Position numbers and translations under genes: made by a program | Part shown: positions 58,864-64,000 of the stretch, one piece after another | Layout: every line of letters starts with the position of its first letter | Numbering within the stretch: position 1 is the first letter of the stretch | Assembly (NCBI GenBank): GCA_036768485.1 | Contig: JAVLUZ010000342.1 | Coordinates: 582,911-646,910 of the forward strand | Direction of reading: 5' to 3' | Origin: Mermis nigrescens | Taxonomy: Eukaryota; Nematoda; Enoplea; Mermithida; Mermithidae | Length of the DNA stretch: 64,000 bases | The notes under the pieces: model-generated | Told to the model about the DNA's origin: nothing | What the model saw: only the letters and a program-made list of their open reading frames with translations | The model's database searches: none

Positions 58864-59051
58864 GAAATCGGTACACTACAGAGGCTGAACCGAACACAAC
58901 GACACCTGGTGCATACGAAGAAAGCTATAGCTATCAATGGGAATGCTCAAGCGAACACTGTTCTACTAGCTATTCGTGTTGCAGCTACAATGGGTGCAGT
59001 TGTATCAGCAATAGATGCTGCTATTTTGTCTTGAAAATCGTCAAAAGCTGA
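58864..59051 (+). CDS. Secreted cysteine-rich peptide, exon 2 (terminal, eight cysteines)
   Basis: The acceptor GCATTTTTTCCAG ends at 58863. The exon enters in phase 1, matching exon 1, and stays open for 61 full codons to TGA at 59049. It encodes an acidic, Thr/Tyr-rich pro-region (about 23 residues), then a compact domain with eight Cys spaced C-x4-C-x5-CC-x4-C-x-C-x4-CC, and a short hydrophobic/basic tail. The C..C..CC..CxC order is that of inhibitor-cystine-knot-like secreted peptides (agatoxin-like neuropeptides, venom or salivary peptides). That is a fold-level guess, not a function. The mature product would act outside the cell. The whole precursor would be about 99 residues. Confidence 0.7.
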
Positions 59052-59140
59052 AACATTGAAAGAAAGATAATGATCAAAATTTCGCGTCATAGTTTTTTGT
59101 TCAATCATCGAAAATAGACGATTTTGCGTCCGAATTTTAC

Positions 59141-59146
59141 AATAAA
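59141..59146 (+). terminator. Poly(A) signal of the cysteine-rich peptide gene
   Basis: AATAAA stands 90 bp after the TGA at 59049-59051. Cleavage is expected about 10-30 bp downstream. Confidence 0.65.
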
Positions 59147-59169
59147 ATGTAAACAATGGCATTTCATCG

Positions 59170-60302
59170 TTAAGCCACCACTATTAGCTTATCAATTGTA
59201 AGATTTGAAATAGGACGCACACATATTCTCGCAAGTCGCGTATAGAGCGATAATTAATGTTTAAAAAATTTTATCTTCAATTTTTTGTTATCAATAGTGC
59301 GTACGATGAAGTTGCTGTGCATCCGCGAGAAGATTTCAAATTTTTGGTGATTTACTGCATTGCGCAGAGCATGGCAAACGCTCAAAAATATCAATATTTT
59401 AACTTGACGCACCACAGACATTACAAAAGTTGAAATCATTTCATTTATTGCTAAAATTCATCATTTATCAATACGATAAAAACCATTTCCTACCAAAGAG
59501 CGTCGATTCATAATTCTTCGGTGTCCGACTTTAGTCAGAACGACTGTTAGTTAAAGAGAATTTCTTAGAAAAATCGGGAATTTTCGACAAAGTTTCATTA
59601 ATTTCATAATACAAACTTTTTTATTTCCTCAATTTCAAATTTAGCTCGAATGAAAATTCCATAATACGAAATCTCAAAGTACATAATTCATCTATTTCAT
59701 AAATTCGGTTCAAAATTTCAAATGTGAAAAACGAATGATTGTGTAAAAGTGACAGACAATGTGGCTTAAACTTTGAACTCTAGACAGGTAAAACAGTAAG
59801 ATTGTGGAACCCTAAAACATTTTTGCTGATTTAAACATTCGGACGCAAAATCGGAGGTGTGCAAAGAGAAGCAAAGTAGTAAAATAATTTTATCCTCAAA
59901 AAAGCTAAGGCTATTATCAAACTCAGTATTTTTTGAAATTTTCGACATTTTTACAGCTTTTGCCCTCACTTGCGCATGTACATACAACAATGGCCTAAAA
60001 AAGTTGTTGTAGGTAGGTACTTCCGGAAAGTTCCTTTCACTAAACACAAAAATTTTGCAGATTTACTTGCGTTTTAGTCCTTGTACACCCGTAGTCCCAG
60101 ATTTCATTTTTTACCTACCGTGTGTTTAGTGTAAATTTGCTGCCGGGCTGGATCATTGAAAAGTCGCACCAAAATAGCTTAAAATTGCACTTGCATCTTT
60201 CTGTGAAGCATGTGCGGAACGCGAGTACTCAGCTTGGGATACATTTTGGTAAAAACTGACTTGTTAAATCATGTGAAACCAGTAAAAAATGCTCTATGAT
60301 CT
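59170..60302. other. No recognisable gene
   Basis: AT-rich. Short frames (for example 59766-60047 minus) show no motif or splice context. Confidence 0.4.
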
Positions 60303-60310
60303 CTCAGAAG

Positions 60311-60587
60311 CACACATGGGCGTGGGGGTGGGGGTTTGGGGGTATGCACCCCCAGAAGTAGAAGTACCCCTTCCCCCAGAAATCAAAATACTCCCCCCAG
60401 GAAAATTTTTCTTTCTTTTTTACCAATTTTTGATGCCATTGGATAGTGCTCGATGAGAAACGCCGAAAAATGGTGTTTTTTCGCCATACAACCACTTTTA
60501 AAACCATTTTTTGACCTTTAAAAATTTTTTCACCCCCTCCGAGATTTTTTCAACCCCCTTCGAGAATTTTGGTGCTGTCCACCTATG
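60311..60587 (+). mobile_element. M-family hAT MITE, TSD CTCAGAAG
   Basis: CACACATGGGC to GTCCACCTATG, perfect 8-bp TSD CTCAGAAG at 60303-60310 and 60588-60595. Confidence 0.93.
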
Positions 60588-60599
60588 CTCAGAAGCATA

Positions 60600-61480
60600 G
60601 ATATCTGCAAAAAACCTCATTGTGTGATCCAGGATCACAAGGTCGAGTTTATAGGGGTCAGGATTATATTCCACAAATATATACATAGATTAAAATCTAA
60701 TAATTCGTGACTGGATTCATGGATGAATCTCTCATATCGATTGCTCTTTTTCTCAGCCAAAATCGATTTATCTCCTAAAATGGCTGCTATCCGCCCCGCG
60801 TTCCAATAATCGTCGATGTTGCATGAAAATCGAACAAGGTGTTCTATTAAGATTTTTTAGATAGCTTTCCTGGCTCAATGTGTCAAGTTTTCAGCACTTG
60901 ACGCTATCATTTTTGACAATGGTTTGTTCAATTTACTCTAATTTCTTAATTTTTTTCGCTCCAGAAAGAACTAACATCGTCGGCACGTAAGAAAATCGCG
61001 TTTTCGACATTTATGTACGTACTTATCGTTTTCAAAAATTCAGTTCATAAAAGCACTTCTGGCCACCACCCCCCTCCTCAACCGAAATCGTGATCCTACG
61101 CATACCTTTTTCAAAGTCCTTATCATGCCTATGAGTACAGTGCGCGGTGTCAAATATCTTTAAAAGGCTAAGTATGAAAATTGACGGTATGGCAAAAAAG
61201 ACAATATTTCAACTTTTATATTCTAGGAGAATCGCAAGAGGCATTTTTCAATTTAACTTTGTTGGTCTGATGGTATTTTTGATCCTTGGACCCAAGTTGT
61301 TTTACTAAGCTACGTTACAATAAGTGAAACAGAATGCGTGCAATCAGGATTTAGTACGATCTAATATGATTATCATTAATTTATTGATTAAATAATTATT
61401 AATTCCTAAATATTCGATTCATTATATTCATTCATCGTCAATCTTCTAGTCAGTCAAAGTCATTGGTCTTCATGCAGCAT
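60600..61480. other. No recognisable gene
   Basis: Mixed composition, no exon with paired splice sites found. Confidence 0.4.
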
Positions 61481-61482
61481 CT

Positions 61483-62035
61483 ATAGTCTACTTAATTTAT
61501 TCGAGAGCTTTTTCAGTAAATTTTCACGAAGGCTTCAGTATGCCTAGCTAGGTGATCTACAGTGCTCAATAGAAACGTTGAGTGGGGGCGAGCGGCCACC
61601 ATTCTTTCAATTTCAATGCACTAAACCGTCTATATAGACTTTGTTCTAGAATCTAAACAGTGCTGTGACAAACTACAGTGAGTGCGCAAAATAACAATCT
61701 TGCAGCAGGAATCGAAACCGTGTTGCTTTGACGACAATTCAGACGTTCTACCACTACGCTAAACGGATGTTTTGGGCGATGTTTAAATGCTAGTCTATTG
61801 AATTTAAAGGTAGATTTATGATAAGCTGAATGCGCGAATTCTATCCTAATGTTGCATGATCGGCTGGAAGACGGGAATAAATTATACCGTATGAAATTCT
61901 AATGAAAAACCCTTTCCTTCATATGTATTTGCAGTGATTCTCTAAATGACCTACATTAAGTAGGGAATATAGACTCACTCTAGCCTCGAAAAATATTTGC
62001 TTAAAAAGCCCTCATATAAATATAACAGACTGTAA
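61483..62035 (-). mobile_element. T-family TIR MITE carrying a tRNA-like sequence (second copy)
   Basis: CTATAGTCTACTTAATTTAT at the left, 'atataacagactgtaata' at the right, AGAGCTTTTT / AAAAAGCCCT just inside. About 550 bp like the copy at 24111, but inverted. The tRNA-like part is on the minus strand at about 61700-61770. Confidence 0.75.
61700..61770 (-). tRNA. Decayed tRNA-like sequence inside the MITE
   Basis: On the minus strand: GTAGTGGTAGAACGTC (A-box region, AGTGGTAGAAC identical to the 24-kb copy), TTGTCGTC, then a B box GGTTTCGATTCC with one inserted T. Not expected to be a working tRNA. Confidence 0.45.
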
Positions 62036-62940
62036 TACGACGTAAGCAGTAGCATATGAGCGATGGGCAGCAATCGATGTGACGACGACAATTTTTACTC
62101 TCGACGACAATTTTTTCGCTCGCAGTATTGCCCGGTCAGGTCGTTGGATAAAATGATAGATAAATATGATAGGACAACTAAATTTCTCGTTTTGTTGCTT
62201 TCTTACTAATAGCATGCAGCACATACATCTCTGTCTTCCTTTTTCTATTTATTTACTTATTATTATTATTATTATTATTTTTTTATTACCTTGTTTATTT
62301 ATTTATTTATTTATTTGTTTATTTTTACTTGTTCATTTTTTACGTATTGATGCCTTCATCTAAAGAAAATATTGCACATTGAACGCAAAAGGGCGGCTCA
62401 GCATAGCAGCGGACATACTTATGGGAGGGAGGTTGGGATCACACTTGGGCGTAGGGAGGGGGTTAGGGGGTTTACATTGTCTGCAGAAGTTCAAAACCCT
62501 GCGCAGATTATTGTAGACCTCATAATTCTATCTTTAAAAACAGTTATGGCGATTTTTGACGATTTTAGCCCCTCCCCAAAAAATTTTCTAGCTGCTAAAA
62601 TATATTTAGGACGTGTAGAATTCTTCAGAATGTGCAATGGGAAATTTTCCGGGCACAATAAGATATGTAGATAAAATAAGATAGAATAAGATAAGATAAG
62701 ATAGAAAAAAATAAGATAGGCAAGATAGAAATGGAGAAACTAAAAATGGAGAAAAATACTAAAAACACTATATTATGACCCGCAAAGTTGACATACTGGT
62801 GTCATTCAACTTTACACACGTTTCAAGAAGATTCGCCCAACTGCTAAATTCAAACAAGTACGCACATGGTTTGAAAAGCAGCCCACCTACACTTTACACA
62901 AATCCGCCCATAAGTGATATTCTCGAAATGAAGTATTAGC
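62036..62940. repeat. Dispersed 1-kb repeat, copy 2
   Basis: Collinear with 33922-35040. It includes the ATT microsatellite (62254-62282) and the M-subfamily-2 MITE (62442-62612), but lacks the M MITE that copy 1 has at 34495. Confidence 0.8.
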
Positions 62941-62969
62941 TATAATAGTATAATAAGTATAATTAGATA

Positions 62970-63069
62970 NNNNNNNNNNNNNNNNNNNNNNNNNNNNNNN
63001 NNNNNNNNNNNNNNNNNNNNNNNNNNNNNNNNNNNNNNNNNNNNNNNNNNNNNNNNNNNNNNNNNNNNN
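62970..63069. other. Assembly gap (100 N)
   Basis: Exactly 100 N, the conventional placeholder for a scaffold gap of unknown size. Exons of the receptor-like gene could be hidden here. Confidence 0.99.
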
Positions 63070-63237
63070 ACGAAAAACGTGAAAACGACCAAAATTTTTT
63101 TCCGGCCAAAAAAATTCAATTTTTCAAAATTTGGGAAGGGGGGGTCAAAAATTTTCTCTGGCTTTGGGGGATGTGGAGATGACCAACCTTGGGTGGGGAT
63201 CCCCTAGCTATCCCCCCTTCTTACATATGTGCTAGCC

Positions 63238-63696
63238 ACGTTTTTTTGGTATTCGGCAAAGATTTTTCCCGATGTACAAAGACTTTTGGGGTTGTCTCGT
63301 GCATGTACAAAGATTTTTGGGGGAGACAAGCCCTGCAAAAAAGGTCTGAAATTCGCAGAAATTTTCGGCGCTTCGTGCCGGAATCAGTAATTGTGTGTTC
63401 TATATATCCTTATACCGTCAGAAATTGCATTTTGAAAGGGAAAGTGTCAAATTTTTCGGCGTTTCGCGCCGTTTTGAGACGATTATTAATGATTTTTGCG
63501 CTCAGAAAACTCGTGAAATTAACTCAAAATACATCTACTAAACGGTCGAACAACTTTGTTTTTGCCCAACTAAATTCAAGCTACTGTACCGTATTATGGT
63601 GCCCAAAAATTTGAGAGCACAAAATGTACAAAGACTTTTAGGAACCATCTCTGTACATGTAAAAACGAACCTTGTACAAAAAAAAACACTGGTGTT
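63238..63696 (+). mobile_element. F-family MITE
   Basis: CACGTTTTTTTGGTATTCGG to CTTGTACAAAAAAAAACACTG, with 'ggcgtttcgcgccg' and 'tctatatatccttat' inside. TSD not convincing. The 141-aa frame at 63189-63614 lies on it and is not a gene. Confidence 0.7.
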
Positions 63697-63804
63697 GCTG
63701 GCTACCCTTACTTTGCCCATGTATGATGTAATGTATATATAAAATTTAACATGTTGGTAATCTTTGTAAAACTATCTCGGTAAACATTTAACATACTGCT
63801 AAAG

Positions 63805-63985
63805 GGATGCTGGATAGATCACGGCGAATGCGGGGAAGAGACTTGTTCAACCGATCATCTTCAAAGCCAAAAAGAGCAGGGAGCCGAAACTTACTTTTGC
63901 TGCTGCAAAACAGTCAATTGTAATAAAGATGTTTTTCTTCTGCCCAGAACCGAAACGACGACTTGGCTGCCTATTATAAGTGAAG
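63805..63985 (+). CDS. Ectodomain exon of a BMP/activin type II receptor-like protein
   Basis: The frame opens after TAA at 63781; the acceptor CTGCTAAAG gives entry at GGA (63805, phase 0). The 60 codons start GCWIDHGECGEETC, contain ETYFCCCKTVNCNKD, and end in a Thr-rich stalk (TETTTW). G-C-W, two spaced Cys, then F-C-C-C-x4-C-N is the signature of the second half of the activin-receptor ligand-binding fold in type II receptors (ACVR2, BMPR2, insect punt and wishful thinking). Cys spacing C-x4-C and the long loop before CCC are nearer BMPR2/wishful thinking than ACVR2. The exon would end at a weak donor (GAAG|GTTTGT) in phase 1. If unspliced, a TAA follows at 63994. Transmembrane and kinase exons must lie beyond the window. 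Confidence 0.7.
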
Positions 63986-64000
63986 GTTTGTTTTAACAGC

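Noticed and set aside
63189..63614. 141-aa plus-strand ORF next to the receptor exon
   Set aside because: It covers an F-family MITE and shows no protein motif.

Overview
The window is an AT-rich, gene-poor stretch of a large repeat-dense animal genome, most likely an arthropod (inference). The grounds are TATA-box promoters, GT-AG introns, one exon resembling the ectodomain of a BMP/activin type II receptor, crowded hAT-type MITEs with 8-bp target-site duplications (TSDs), Tigger/pogo-like and mariner-like elements, a Polinton-type integrase relic, and a 100-N scaffold gap at 62970-63069. There are no operons and no bacterial or phage genes. Nearly all short open frames are noise or repeat-derived.

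Layout. From 1 to 16 kb there are scattered and nested MITEs of three hAT-like families. I call them M (ends CAYACNTGGGC), N (ends CAGTGGCGGATCCAGG) and F (ends CAGTGTTTTTTTGTAC). Two larger non-autonomous hAT elements, A (11374-13224) and B (16150-18706), are inverted relatives of each other. From 18.8 to 26 kb there is one four-to-five-level transposon nest: E (18807-25960) holds D (19646-20450) and C (20459-25713). C holds a Tigger-like element and a 1.8-kb inverted-repeat element, which in turn holds MITEs, one of them carrying a tRNA-like sequence. From 26 to 36 kb there is a GC-richer promoter-like island, minisatellites, AT-rich unique sequence, a dispersed 1-kb repeat and the integrase fragment.

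From 37 to 44 kb there is an orphan signal-peptide exon with a strong splice donor, then a mariner-like inverted-repeat element (38006-43413). That element encloses a 4.1-kb near-perfect palindrome whose two arms each carry a C2H2 zinc-finger ORF. From 44 to 54 kb there are palindromic MITEs, a GTGTAAA-type satellite, a long TA microsatellite, a foldback element with terminal tandem arrays, a duplicated 0.75-kb segment and a possible isolated coding exon.

From 54.8 to 59.2 kb lies the best complete gene: TATA box, signal-peptide exon, 3.8-kb intron, and a terminal exon encoding an eight-cysteine secreted peptide, then a poly(A) signal. At the right edge (63805-63985) lies the receptor-like exon. 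So the host coding content is small secreted or extracellular cysteine-rich products plus one receptor exon, separated by transposon debris. Coordinates of repeat ends were counted by eye and may be off by a base or two. No database search was possible.
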